NCBI GenBank assembly: GCA_905214235.1
Contig: CAJMLF010000005.1
Coordinates: 1-64,000, forward strand
Reading direction: 5' to 3'
DNA: 64,000 nucleotides
Origin: an uncultured bacterium
Lineage (GTDB): Bacteria; Bacillota; Bacilli; Lactobacillales; Lactobacillaceae
The position numbers and the translations under genes are program-made. Under the pieces are notes generated by a model. The model ran no database searches and was not told the DNA's origin. It was given only the letters and a program-made list of their open reading frames with translations. Shown here in pieces: positions 42,520 to 50,570 of the stretch; position 1 is the first letter of the stretch, and each line of letters opens with the position of its first letter.

Positions 42520-43176
42520 ATGACGCACGAACAACAAATTGCTGCGGTTAAGCGGTACACGATTGACAAGCTCGGCGAAGATAGTACCGGCCATGGGATG
42601 GACCATATCAACCGGGTCGTTAAGATGGCCAAGAAGATTGCCCTGGGCGAAGGGGTCGACCCCTTCCTTCCCGTTGCTGCCGCTTACCTCCACGACACGA
42701 TTGACGAAAAGCTGGTGGCAAGCGTTGATGAAGCCAAGGAAGAACTGTGGACCTACTTGGAACAGAACGGTTTCGAAGCCAACGATATCTTCACCATCAT
42801 GGACGTCATTGCCAATATCTCCTTTGCCCACACCCTCGATAAGGGTGAGGTCCACCTCAGTAAGGTTGGTCAAATCGTCCGTGATGCTGACTGGCTAGAT
42901 GCAATCGGGGCAATCGGCATTATCCGGGCCATCTACTACGGTGGTGCCCACCATGAAAAGATTTACGACCCCCGGATCAAGCCGCGGGAAAACATGTCCC
43001 ATGAGGAATACCGGAACCTTGATGACGAGACAATCATTAACCACTTCTCCGAGAAGATTCTCAAGCTGGCGGGGATGCTACAGACCCCAACAGCAAAGCA
43101 GATTGCGGTCCACCGCCAGGCCGTCTTGAAAGGCTTTCTCGCCGAATTCCATAACGAATGGGATAATAAATGTTAA
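42520..43176 (+). CDS. HD-domain phosphohydrolase
   Basis: A 218-residue HD-superfamily protein. Metal ligands: His in TGHGMDHINRVVKMA, the HD pair in AAYLHDTIDEKL (about residues 56-68) and Asp in VRDADWLDAIG. Related proteins are YedJ/YpgQ-type nucleotide pyrophosphatase or phosphohydrolases. Substrate not determined. It has GAAGGAG before ATG and a strong shared terminator downstream. Confidence 0.88.
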   Translation: MTHEQQIAAVKRYTIDKLGEDSTGHGMDHINRVVKMAKKIALGEGVDPFLPVAAAYLHDTIDEKLVASVDEAKEELWTYLEQNGFEANDIFTIMDVIANISFAHTLDKGEVHLSKVGQIVRDADWLDAIGAIGIIRAIYYGGAHHEKIYDPRIKPRENMSHEEYRNLDDETIINHFSEKILKLAGMLQTPTAKQIAVHRQAVLKGFLAEFHNEWDNKC

Positions 43177-43183
43177 AGAAGCT

Positions 43184-43236
43184 AAAAAGCATCAGAGCGC
43201 TCCCGACTAGTCACTAGGAGTACCCTGATGCTTTTT
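43184..43236. terminator. Bidirectional terminator
   Basis: AAAAAGCATCAG pairs with CTGATGCTTTTT across a loop containing CTAGTCACTAG; between the HD hydrolase and the convergent DUF441 gene. Confidence 0.85.
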
Positions 43237-43245
43237 CGTTTCGCT

Positions 43246-43701
43246 TTAAAAATGCAGATTCAACAAACTAATAATGCAGTAAGTCATCCCACTGGCAATC
43301 ACCGGTCCAGCGGCCACCCCCTTAAAGACGACCACACCGATGATGGTCCCTAAGACCAGGGCCACCGTTACCTGGGGCACCGCGGCCAATTGGTTAATGC
43401 CGTACTTGGAAAGAATGGCCACCGCAATTCCCGCCGCAATCGCAATCCATCCGGCCGGGTTCTTGAAGGCCTTAAAAAGGTCGTTAAAGGTAATCTGACC
43501 GGTCGCGATTGGGACCAGGATGGCGACCGAAATGATTGTCACGCCCCAGTTAATTCCCCGGCTCTGGATAACCGGCAACCACTTGGTAGTCATCGGCAGG
43601 AGCTTGAGGGCCATCACAACCACCGCCGCAATCACCAGCGACATGTTTTTTCCGAACAGGGCGATCAGTAAGACAACCCCTAAAAATAACCAACTTTCCA
43701 T
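43246..43701 (-). CDS. DUF441 family membrane protein
   Basis: A 151-residue integral membrane protein with four or five hydrophobic segments, the DUF441/YeaL pattern ([24 protein letters not shown], then [19 protein letters not shown]). Function unknown. ATG 43701 has GGAGGATG just upstream; an earlier in-frame ATG four codons before is unlikely. It lies after the membrane protein at 43765-44388, separated by an imperfect GGTGGGAAATA/TATTTTCCACC inverted repeat that may reduce readthrough. Confidence 0.85.
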   Translation of the reverse strand: MESWLFLGVVLLIALFGKNMSLVIAAVVVMALKLLPMTTKWLPVIQSRGINWGVTIISVAILVPIATGQITFNDLFKAFKNPAGWIAIAAGIAVAILSKYGINQLAAVPQVTVALVLGTIIGVVVFKGVAAGPVIASGMTYCIISLLNLHF

Positions 43702-43764
43702 TTCATCCTCCAAACAAAAGGTGGGAAATACCTCCCCAGGATCGGCAACCGTGCCGCCGGAAGT

Positions 43765-44388
43765 TTATTTTCCACCCTTTTCTTTATTCTTTTTATTATG
43801 TTCACTTAGGTCGATTTCTACGGGGCCCTGTGGATTATCCGGGTGGTCATTTCCCGGTAAAATCTGCCGGGCGAGCCACCGGAAGGCCATTGCCAGCGGC
43901 GCCGTTAAAACGGCGTACAGTAATGCCGTCAAAATTGTGGACAGCAGGTCCAGCCGGATAAAGGCCAACCAGTCACCACCCGTTCGCCAACCGACAAGGC
44001 CAACAAAGATGAGGTTCAAGACCGCCTCCATGATGGCCGCCACGAGTGCTAACCAGATTAGTTGCTGGTGGCTGACCTTCTGCCGTAGCGGCAACTGCCA
44101 ACCAATAATCCAGCCGATCAAGGCGGTAATGAGGACAAAGTTAACCAGCATCAACCAGTCCGCACTACCCAGCGCCAGTAATATTAAACAGGCAACGACG
44201 GCCGTAATGATTCCAGAAACGGTCCCAATAGCGATGGTAACCGCCACGGGGATCAAGCCGGCCAACGGCGCAATTAGCACCCCCGTGGGGGCAACAATCC
44301 GAAAACTCTCGATCCCCACCAAAACGGTTAGAATAGCAGCGATGATAATCATCCCCGCATACTTCAGCCAATTCTTCTTCATATCCAT
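43765..44388 (-). CDS. Polytopic membrane protein, possibly ECF-type S component
   Basis: A 207-residue membrane protein with about six hydrophobic segments (from WLKYAGMIIIAAILTVLVG to LYAVLTAPLAMAFRWLA) and a charged C-terminal tail EHNKKNKEKGGK. The size, six spans and glycine-rich loop GVLIAPLAGLIPVAVTIAIG resemble ECF transporter S components, but I see no diagnostic substrate motif. Its start codon overlaps the DegV stop (TAATG), so the two are translationally coupled. Confidence 0.65.
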   Translation of the reverse strand: MDMKKNWLKYAGMIIIAAILTVLVGIESFRIVAPTGVLIAPLAGLIPVAVTIAIGTVSGIITAVVACLILLALGSADWLMLVNFVLITALIGWIIGWQLPLRQKVSHQQLIWLALVAAIMEAVLNLIFVGLVGWRTGGDWLAFIRLDLLSTILTALLYAVLTAPLAMAFRWLARQILPGNDHPDNPQGPVEIDLSEHNKKNKEKGGK

Positions 44389-45263
44389 TACAGGGGCTTC
44401 TTAGTAGTGTCTTGCATCCAGGCAAGTGCTAAAGCACCCTGCCCAAGGTGAGTCCCAATTACTGGGCCAAAGTAGCCCAGCGCGAAGTCAATGTCGGGGT
44501 GCTCTGCCTGCAACTTATCCAGCCACTTTTGTCCGGCCTCTTCAGCATTGGCGTGAATAACCATTCCCCGTACCGGATAGTCAACCTTGGCTAACTTCTC
44601 ATTAAAGATCTGCTCACAGCGCAACTTGGCCTTCTTCATCGAACGAACCTTTTCAAAGGCCTCAATCGAGTGGTTCGGGTTGTCGAATGACAGCAGTGGC
44701 TTAATCTTCAGGATTGACCCCACAAATGCGGAGGCGTTAGAAAGACGGCCGCCCCGGACCAGGTTCTGCAGGTCATCAACGACGAACAGGTCGTTGACCG
44801 TGTCACTCAGGGTCCTTAACTTAGTAATTACCTCGTCTGGGTCTTCATGTTCTTGGACCAGTTTAGCTGCTTCCAAGACGATGTAGTGCATTGGTTCAGA
44901 GGTAATGTGACAGTCAAACGGAATAATCTTGATTGTGTCCTTCATTTCCTCGGCAATTTGCGCAACGTTGCCCAAGAAGCCGGAAATGGAACCGGTCAAA
45001 AAGATACTGATGGCCGCGTCATAGCCGTCGTCAGCCAGTTTCTGGTAGAGTTCCATCATTTGACCAATCGATGGTTGGGAAGTACTTGGAAAAGAACTCG
45101 AGGTCTTCAGCAACTGGTAGAAGTCACCGGTTGAAATGTCGACCCCTTCACGGAAGTTTTTCCCATCAATCGAAAACGGAATTGGCACAACGTGAATGTT
45201 GTTTTTCGCTGCCTCTTCAGGAGTGATGTTGGCGGTGCTGTCCGTAACAACAGCAATTTTCAT
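44388..45263 (-). CDS. DegV-family fatty-acid-binding protein
   Basis: A 291-residue DegV (FakB-like) protein: IAVVTDSTANI at the N-terminus, VVPIPFSIDGKNFREGVDIS, TSQPSIGQMMELYQ with the ligand-contact Ser region, SGFLGN, and the C-terminal GPVIGTHLGQGALALAW motif. FakB proteins present fatty acids to FakA kinase; no fakA is in the window. ATG 45263 is favoured, with GGAGGAAG upstream. It leads a two-gene operon with the membrane protein, which hints at transport of a lipid-related ligand (inference). Confidence 0.88.
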   Translation of the reverse strand: MKIAVVTDSTANITPEEAAKNNIHVVPIPFSIDGKNFREGVDISTGDFYQLLKTSSSFPSTSQPSIGQMMELYQKLADDGYDAAISIFLTGSISGFLGNVAQIAEEMKDTIKIIPFDCHITSEPMHYIVLEAAKLVQEHEDPDEVITKLRTLSDTVNDLFVVDDLQNLVRGGRLSNASAFVGSILKIKPLLSFDNPNHSIEAFEKVRSMKKAKLRCEQIFNEKLAKVDYPVRGMVIHANAEEAGQKWLDKLQAEHPDIDFALGYFGPVIGTHLGQGALALAWMQDTTKKPL

Positions 45264-45397
45264 CTTATCTTCCTCCAAGTCGTTATAAATTTAATAGAAT
45301 AATTGCAAATGATATTAGAAAATATCCATAATATAAGAAGCATACCACAAGAGCAGGCATAAACCAACTATTGTTTCCCCCACCAGAGTGCTTTGTT

Positions 45398-45427
45398 TTG
45401 GCGCTTCACTGGTAAAAACGTTATAAT
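45398..45427 (+). promoter_or_regulatory. Promoter of rqcH
   Basis: TTGGCG (45398-45403), 18 bases, TATAAT (45422-45427), 46 bases before the ATG of the NFACT gene; AAAGGAG ribosome site follows. Confidence 0.6.
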
Positions 45428-45473
45428 TAATACCGCACTTTTAATGAACGTAAAAAATAAAGGAGTAATTACA

Positions 45474-47153
45474 ATGTCTTTTGATGGCTTCTTCACCCAT
45501 GCCATAGTACACGAACTGAATACGACTTTAAAGACCGGTCGGGTGGCCCGGATCAGCCAACCATACCCTGCTGAATTAATCATGACCATTCGGGCCCAGC
45601 GTCACAACTATTCCCTCTTAATTTCTGCGAACCCGACCTACCCCCGGATTCAAATCACGACGGTCCCGTTCACGAATCCCGCCGTCCCCACTAACTTCAC
45701 GATGACCCTTCGGAAGTACCTTGACGGGGCCATCCTGGAAAAGATCGAACAGGTTGGTAACGACCGGATCATCCGGCTCACCTTTAACACCCGCGATGAG
45801 CTCGGGGATAGTCAGAAACTCATCTTAGTTAGTGAAATCATGGCCCGCCACAGTAACATTTCCCTGGTCAATGATAAGACAGGCAAGATTATTGATACCA
45901 TTAAGCACGTCGGCTCGGACCAGAACCGGGTTCGTCTTCTATTGCCGGGTGCCACCTTTGTCATGCCGCCGAAGCAGGACAAGGCCAACCCCTACTTGCC
46001 CAACCAGCTTTACAGTGATCTGGTCCGGGAGTTTTCTGACCCCCGTGACCTGGCCAAGCAGCTGCAAGACCATTATGAGGGGTTGGGCCATGATACGTCT
46101 TTAGACCTGGCCAACCGGCTTCTGGCCAGTGACCACCTGCCAACCACCTACCAGCAGTTTATCCACCACTTTGACAACCCAGACCCCGTTATCCTTGATG
46201 GCAAAAAGAAGCAGTTCATGGCCTTCCCACCAGCCGGGGCTGACGAAAACGCCATCCAGCACTTCTCAACGCTATCTGAAATGCTCGATAGTTACTACGC
46301 CCAGAAGGCCCAGCAGGACCGTTCCAAAGAACTGGCCGGGCAAGTAATCAAGGTCATTAAAAACGAACTCAAGAAGGACCGGCGCAAGGTTAAGAAGCTC
46401 AATAAACAGCTTGAAGACGCCAGCGAAGCGGATAAGTACCGGATCCGTGGCGAGATCCTGACCACCTACCTCGGTAAGTTGAAGCACGGGATGAAGGAAA
46501 TCACCCTTCCTAACTTCTACGATGACAATAAGCCCCTTAAGATCAGCCTCTCCCCGGAGCTTTCCCCATCACGAAACGCCCAGAAGTACTTTACCAAGTA
46601 CGATAAGTTGAAGAGCTCTGTAGCCTACGTCGACGAGCAGCTCAAGCTAACCAACGCGGAGATCGAATACTTTGAAAATATCCAGAATCAGATTGACCTT
46701 GCCTCGCCATCTGACATTCAGGAAATCCGTCTTGAGCTGCAAGAGGAAGGCTACATCAAGAACAAGAAGAAGGGCAAGAAGCGGCGCAAGGTCCGGGTCA
46801 GCAAGCCCGAACAGTTCCACACGAGCGATGGGACCCTTGTGCTTGTCGGTAAGAACAACCTGCAAAACGACCGCCTCAGTTTTAAAATCGCCAACAAGAA
46901 TGAAATCTGGCTGCACGTCAAGGACATCCCTGGTTCCCACGTTGTAATCCGTGATACCCACCCAAGTGATCAGACCATTCTGGAGGCGGCCCAACTGGCA
47001 GCCTACTTCTCAAAGGGACGTGATTCCGACAACGTACCCGTTGACTACCTGCCGGTCAAGCGCCTCCACAAGCCAAACGGTGCTAAGCCCGGTTTCGTTA
47101 CTTTCACCGGCCAAAAGACTTTATATGTGACGCCGCACAAACTGAATAACTAG
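45474..47153 (+). CDS. rqcH: Rqc2 homologue RqcH (NFACT protein)
   Basis: A 559-residue NFACT protein (also called FbpA/fibronectin-binding in older annotation). NFACT-N begins SFDGFFTHAIVHELNTTLKTGRVARISQPYP; DNA-glycosylase-like helices and a coiled coil rich in Lys and Glu (about 290-350) follow; the C-terminal NFACT-R domain has EIWLHVKDIPGSHVVIRD and SDNVPVDYLPVKRLHKP. RqcH adds alanine tails to nascent chains on obstructed 50S subunits. ATG 45474 replaces an upstream in-frame start that would add 27 residues across the promoter. Confidence 0.92.
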   Translation: MSFDGFFTHAIVHELNTTLKTGRVARISQPYPAELIMTIRAQRHNYSLLISANPTYPRIQITTVPFTNPAVPTNFTMTLRKYLDGAILEKIEQVGNDRIIRLTFNTRDELGDSQKLILVSEIMARHSNISLVNDKTGKIIDTIKHVGSDQNRVRLLLPGATFVMPPKQDKANPYLPNQLYSDLVREFSDPRDLAKQLQDHYEGLGHDTSLDLANRLLASDHLPTTYQQFIHHFDNPDPVILDGKKKQFMAFPPAGADENAIQHFSTLSEMLDSYYAQKAQQDRSKELAGQVIKVIKNELKKDRRKVKKLNKQLEDASEADKYRIRGEILTTYLGKLKHGMKEITLPNFYDDNKPLKISLSPELSPSRNAQKYFTKYDKLKSSVAYVDEQLKLTNAEIEYFENIQNQIDLASPSDIQEIRLELQEEGYIKNKKKGKKRRKVRVSKPEQFHTSDGTLVLVGKNNLQNDRLSFKIANKNEIWLHVKDIPGSHVVIRDTHPSDQTILEAAQLAAYFSKGRDSDNVPVDYLPVKRLHKPNGAKPGFVTFTGQKTLYVTPHKLNN

Positions 47154-47169
47154 TTAATTTTGCCAATGA

Positions 47170-47198
47170 CCACGCCCTTTTTCTGGGCGTGGCTTTTT
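47170..47198 (+). terminator. Terminator of rqcH
   Basis: CCACGCCC-7-base loop-GGGCGTGG followed by CTTTTT. From 47199 to the opposite-strand terminator at 47261 nothing else is seen. Confidence 0.9.
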
Positions 47199-47260
47199 GG
47201 TTTAAATGGTTGGTGTTTTAGTTTAGTTAAAGTAAATATTCTCTTCTAAAGCCGCCTCCA

Positions 47261-47290
47261 TAAAAAAAGCTCCCCAGCAGATGGAGAGCT
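47261..47290 (-). terminator. Terminator of the methionine operon
   Basis: On the minus strand AGCTC(T)CC pairs with GG(G)GAGCT around ATCTGCT, followed by TTTTTT. It begins six bases after the stop of the 35-codon frame, which makes that frame the last gene of the operon. Confidence 0.85.
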
Positions 47291-47296
47291 AATTGT

Positions 47297-47404
47297 TTAT
47301 TTAACTGGTTGGTTTAACCAGTGCCAAATCTTGTGGCCTACGGGAGTTTTAACCAGCCGTTGCTTGCGGAGTAAGTTTGTTTCGAGGTAGTGGACAATAT
47401 TCAT
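47297..47404 (-). CDS. 35-residue basic peptide at the end of the methionine operon
   Basis: A short frame that starts 10 bases after the metQ-like stop with GTAGGGTGA as ribosome site and ends six bases before the operon terminator. It begins MNIVHYLETNLLRKQRLV and ends GHKIWHWLNQPVK. The composition is basic and amphipathic with two Trp near the end. It is not a membrane span. No family recognised; it is supported by position and ribosome site rather than homology. Confidence 0.55.
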   Translation of the reverse strand: MNIVHYLETNLLRKQRLVKTPVGHKIWHWLNQPVK

Positions 47405-47414
47405 TAAAATCACC

Positions 47415-48281
47415 CTACTTTTCTAAATAACTAAGTGGTTTTTGAACATTTACCTTGGTCCCCTGGTACTTCTTGTTGATCCACTGTTGAATCTGGTGGT
47501 TGTGGTACAGGGTTACCAGTTTCTTGTAACGAGCATTGTTGCGGTTCTTCTCGGCGGTTGCCAGGACGTTGATGTTGTCCTTGGTGCTTTGGTCCACCTT
47601 TTCGTGATAGATAGAATCCTTCAGTACGTTTAGGTGCCCCGTCAAGGCGATCGTATTCCCAATCAGGACCAGGTCGGTCGACTTTAGGACCCGGGGACCC
47701 GTTGTATCGTCGATTTCCTTAAACTTGAGGTGCTTCGGGTTAGCGGCAATCTCGTTTGTCCCGCTCGTGGCCCCAAAACTCTTCTTTAGCTTGATTAAAC
47801 CAGCGCTTTGCAAGAGGAGAAGACCCCGGGCCGTGTTGGCCGGGTTATTGGCGATTGCCACCGTGGCGCCATCCGGAACCTGACTAATCTTCTTGTAGCG
47901 GTCGGAGTAAATCCCCATTGGTTCCAGGTAGGTGGTCCCGAGGGCCGCTAACTGACCATTCTTGTTTTCCTTATTGTAGGCCTGGAGGTAGGACCAGGAC
48001 TGGAAGGCATTAACATCAATCTGGCCGTTCGCCGTCGCCTTGTTCAAAGCAACCGGGTCGGTAAAGTCCTTAACCCGGATCTTAAGCCCCGCCTGCTTGG
48101 CCTCCTTGCTCTTCGCAATGTGCTGCCAAACCTGGACGTCCGGGCCAATCGTCCCAATGGTAATCTCCTTATTACCGAGTGGGCCACCATTGCTGGCAAA
48201 GCCGAGGCCGACCGCTGCCGCCAGGACAACGATGATCCCGATCACCCACCACCAAATTTTACGTCTTCTCTTCTTGCGCAT
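47415..48281 (-). CDS. MetQ/NlpA-family substrate-binding protein
   Basis: A 288-residue D-methionine-type binding protein: ITIGTIGPDVQVWQHIAKSKEAKQAGLKIRVKDFTD, VDVNAFQSWSYLQAYN and VAIANNPANTARGLLLLQ are family blocks. Instead of a lipobox it has a basic stretch MRKKRRRK and one hydrophobic helix (IWWWVIGIIVVLAAAVGLGFA), so it is a membrane-anchored rather than lipidated protein. The metN and metI partners are not in the window; the protein must use a transporter encoded elsewhere. It lies in the T-box operon, supporting methionine or a related ligand. Confidence 0.88.
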   Translation of the reverse strand: MRKKRRRKIWWWVIGIIVVLAAAVGLGFASNGGPLGNKEITIGTIGPDVQVWQHIAKSKEAKQAGLKIRVKDFTDPVALNKATANGQIDVNAFQSWSYLQAYNKENKNGQLAALGTTYLEPMGIYSDRYKKISQVPDGATVAIANNPANTARGLLLLQSAGLIKLKKSFGATSGTNEIAANPKHLKFKEIDDTTGPRVLKSTDLVLIGNTIALTGHLNVLKDSIYHEKVDQSTKDNINVLATAEKNRNNARYKKLVTLYHNHQIQQWINKKYQGTKVNVQKPLSYLEK

Positions 48282-48308
48282 GCCAATCTTCCTCTCTTAT
48301 TTCGTCAA

Positions 48309-48785
48309 CTAGTCAACAACGTGCCGTTCAAATGGCTTATCGGAAATTCCCTCGCTCAAAATCTTCTTAGACCATTCCTTAGCGGAGAATAGTGAGTGGT
48401 CACGGTAATTCCCACAGGTCTTGATTGTCGTTCCCTGAACGTCTTCCCACTTTGTCTTGTAGGCAATTTCCTCTAATGATGACTTCAGGGCCTTGGCAAC
48501 TTCGGTAGTTGAGTGTTCACCCCAGGTAATCAAGTGGAAGCCGGTCCGGCAGCCAAATGGTGAGCAGTCAATGACCCCGTCCAAGCGGTCCCGCAGCAAA
48601 CCAGCCAGCAGGTGTTCAATCGTGTGTAAACCAGCGGTTGGGATGGCGTTTTCGTTTGGTTGGACTAACCGCAAGTCGTAGTTACTAATCTTGTCGCCCT
48701 TTGGCCCTTCTTCAACCGTAATCAAACGAACGTATGGTGCCTTAACCTTAGTGTGATCCAACGTAAAACTTTCAACTTTAGCCAT
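48309..48785 (-). CDS. luxS: S-ribosylhomocysteine lyase
   Basis: A 158-residue LuxS: metal ligands in [13 protein letters not shown] (HxxEH, about residues 54-58) and Cys in GNYRDHS region ...[12 protein letters not shown]; the catalytic Cys is in [13 protein letters not shown] (about 84). It splits S-ribosylhomocysteine to homocysteine and DPD, precursor of autoinducer-2. The homocysteine can be methylated by the MetE-like enzyme encoded just upstream. Spacing to neighbours is 26-27 bases. Confidence 0.95.
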   Translation of the reverse strand: MAKVESFTLDHTKVKAPYVRLITVEEGPKGDKISNYDLRLVQPNENAIPTAGLHTIEHLLAGLLRDRLDGVIDCSPFGCRTGFHLITWGEHSTTEVAKALKSSLEEIAYKTKWEDVQGTTIKTCGNYRDHSLFSAKEWSKKILSEGISDKPFERHVVD

Positions 48786-48811
48786 AATAATGATCTCCTT
48801 TAATTAATTCT

Positions 48812-49930
48812 TTAGTCCCAAACTTCTTCTGCAATCTTCTTAATCAGTTTTAACTTTGCCCATTCTTGATCTTCCGTTAAAATATTACCTTCTTCCGTTG
48901 ATGCGAACCCACATTGGGGACTCAGGCACAGGTTTGCCAAGGGAACGTGTTCGGCCGCCTCGTGAATTCGTTTAACCACCTTTTTCTCATCCTCAAGTTC
49001 TCCTGACTTTGAAGTAACCAATCCCAAGACGATCCGGACATCCGGACGATTATTCCAAATCGTGGCCAGCGGTGAGAAGTCCCCCGCCCGGTCGGAATCA
49101 TACTCCAGGAAGAATCCGTCGTAGTTAAGCTGGGCGAGGTACTTGGCCACCGGCCCGTAGCCACCAGAGAAGAGGAAAGTTGACTTGAAATTCCCCCGAC
49201 AGATGTGGGTCGTCACGGTCAGGTCTGCCGGCAGGTCGGCCAGGGCACCGTTGATAACGGTCACCGCATCCTCTGCCAGCTGAACATACTTGGCATGTTC
49301 AGCTTCCTGATCAGCGGTTTCGTTGAGCTTACTGATGAGGAAGGCCCAGGTCGTATCGTCGATCTGGAGGTAGCGGCAACCCAGCTCGTAGAAGTGCTTG
49401 ATGGTTTTGTTATAGGCCGTTGCCAAGTCGGCGAGGTAGTCAGCCCGCTGGTCATAAAACTCTGGCCAGTTGTCCGACCGGTTATCCCGGAAAAGCATTG
49501 TTGGTGATGGGATGGTTTGCTTAACTACCGTCCCCTCACCAGCGGCTTGCTGGGCGAACTGGAAGGCCGCGAAGAATGGGTGATCAGGGTTGTAGGCCAC
49601 CTTCCCCGCTAATTCGGCGTTGTCCGTCCGGGTCTTGGCGCCGTGGAACTTATAACTCTTCTGGTAGTCATACTTGGCAACCCCCTTCAGGCCGCAAAGG
49701 AAGTCGAGGTGCCACCAGCTCCGCCGAAATTCACCATCGGTCACCGCGTGAAGGCCCACCACCTTTTCCTTATTGATCAGGTCGGTGATGCATTCGTCGG
49801 TGACCGCCTTTAAGGTGGCCTCGTCAATGTCACCTGCCTTGTACTTGGCCCGGGCCTCCTTCAACTTAGCTGGTCGTAAGAAACTGCCGACAATATCGTA
49901 ATGGTATGGTGCTTGTAATTTTTCACTCAT
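48812..49930 (-). CDS. MetE C-terminal-type methyltransferase (YxjG/YxjH-like)
   Basis: A 372-residue cobalamin-independent methionine synthase catalytic-domain protein lacking the N-terminal MetE half. It starts EKLQAPYHYDIVGSFLRPAKLKEAR, with TDGEFRRSWWHLDFL, LGCRYLQIDDTTWAFL, and zinc ligands in TTHICRGNF and LCLSPQCGFAS. Members transfer a methyl group to homocysteine. The ATG at 49930 has GGGGAG upstream. It is the first gene after the Met T-box and feeds on the homocysteine made by LuxS. Confidence 0.9.
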   Translation of the reverse strand: MSEKLQAPYHYDIVGSFLRPAKLKEARAKYKAGDIDEATLKAVTDECITDLINKEKVVGLHAVTDGEFRRSWWHLDFLCGLKGVAKYDYQKSYKFHGAKTRTDNAELAGKVAYNPDHPFFAAFQFAQQAAGEGTVVKQTIPSPTMLFRDNRSDNWPEFYDQRADYLADLATAYNKTIKHFYELGCRYLQIDDTTWAFLISKLNETADQEAEHAKYVQLAEDAVTVINGALADLPADLTVTTHICRGNFKSTFLFSGGYGPVAKYLAQLNYDGFFLEYDSDRAGDFSPLATIWNNRPDVRIVLGLVTSKSGELEDEKKVVKRIHEAAEHVPLANLCLSPQCGFASTEEGNILTEDQEWAKLKLIKKIAEEVWD

Positions 49931-49975
49931 GTTCAATTCTCCCCTTCACGTCAAAATGAGAAGATGGTTAAAAGC

Positions 49976-50270
49976 AAAAACGTCCCTAGGAAAGACTACT
50001 GTGCCTTTCCTAGGGACGTTAGAAATTCATTAACGTGATACCACCCTAATTTGGTAGGGACTCACATCCCCACCCTCAATAGGTACACCGTATGGTAGAC
50101 CTAGACTTGCTATCGGTCGTCAACCGTGGATTACTTACCGTAGCTCGCAATCACAACTTGCTCCAAGACCATCTTCGTGAGCCGCTGACTCATCACCTCT
50201 CAGCACTGGTGATTCTCTGTAAAGTCATTAGAACACTACTCATCTTTTCTAAGCGTTTCTTAATTTGATT
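49976..50270 (-). promoter_or_regulatory. T-box riboswitch, probably methionine-specific
   Basis: The minus strand carries AGGGTGGTATCACG (50047-50034), the T-box sequence that pairs with the uncharged tRNA acceptor end. It is followed by a 15-bp terminator stem (49980-49994 with 50005-50019) and a T run. Upstream the stem-I end reads GAAGATGGTCTTGGAGC; by alignment with other T-boxes the specifier is ATG. The leader extends from about 50270 to the metE-like gene. It lets transcription proceed when Met-tRNA is uncharged. Confidence 0.88.
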
Positions 50271-50276
50271 GTCATT

Positions 50277-50305
50277 ATTGTATAATCCACGTTAATGAAT
50301 GTCAA
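50277..50305 (-). promoter_or_regulatory. Promoter of the T-box operon
   Basis: Minus-strand TTGACA (50305-50300), exactly 17 bases, TACAAT (50282-50277). Transcription would begin near 50270 at the base of the T-box leader. Confidence 0.8.
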
Positions 50306-50327
50306 GGGTGAAATTTAATTTTTTGAA

Positions 50328-50405
50328 CTACGAGTATATCTGCTTAACGACTAAGAGAACCACTGCTTCAATTGCAAAACCTAAAAGTAATACTAAACTT
50401 TCCAT
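50328..50405 (-). CDS. 25-residue hydrophobic peptide, type I toxin-like
   Basis: The frame begins MESLVLLLGFAIEAVVLL and ends VVKQIYS: one membrane span with a short C-terminal basic tail. The ribosome site AAGGAGCG lies about ten bases upstream. This size and layout fit the small hydrophobic Fst/holin-like peptides of lactobacilli, which often belong to type I toxin-antitoxin loci. A promoter TTGAAA-N16-TATAAT lies at 50510-50483 with a leader of about 70 bases. No antitoxin RNA is proven. Confidence 0.65.
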   Translation of the reverse strand: MESLVLLLGFAIEAVVLLVVKQIYS

Positions 50406-50443
50406 ATTAAAAAACGCTCCTTAAAAAGTCTTTGATCAAGCGG

Positions 50444-50510
50444 CATTCGCGAATGAGTGCTAGGTAACCGCTTTCATGATTGATTATAACACTTAATGAA
50501 CATTTTTCAA
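50444..50510 (-). promoter_or_regulatory. Promoter and leader elements of the 25-residue peptide
   Basis: TTGAAA (50510-50505), 16 bases, TATAAT (50488-50483). Just past the start, TGAAAGCGGTTACC resembles a CcpA cre site with two mismatches, and CATTCGCGAATG (50444-50455) is a perfect 12-bp palindrome in the leader. Catabolite control is possible. Confidence 0.55.
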
Positions 50511-50570
50511 AAACTCATCAATTATTAGCACCCGTGCTTTATAAAGAGCATCAGTGTCTAATTTTATTTT

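Noticed and set aside
43717..43783. Full terminator between the two membrane-protein genes
   Set aside because: The GGTGGGAAATA/TATTTTCCACC repeat is imperfect and partly inside the stop region of the upstream gene, so it was mentioned only as possible attenuation.
50277..50286. Plus-strand promoter for an antisense antitoxin RNA
   Set aside because: TATAAT is present but no -35 at a useful distance was found, and the bases coincide with the -10 box of the T-box promoter. Kept only as a hypothesis.
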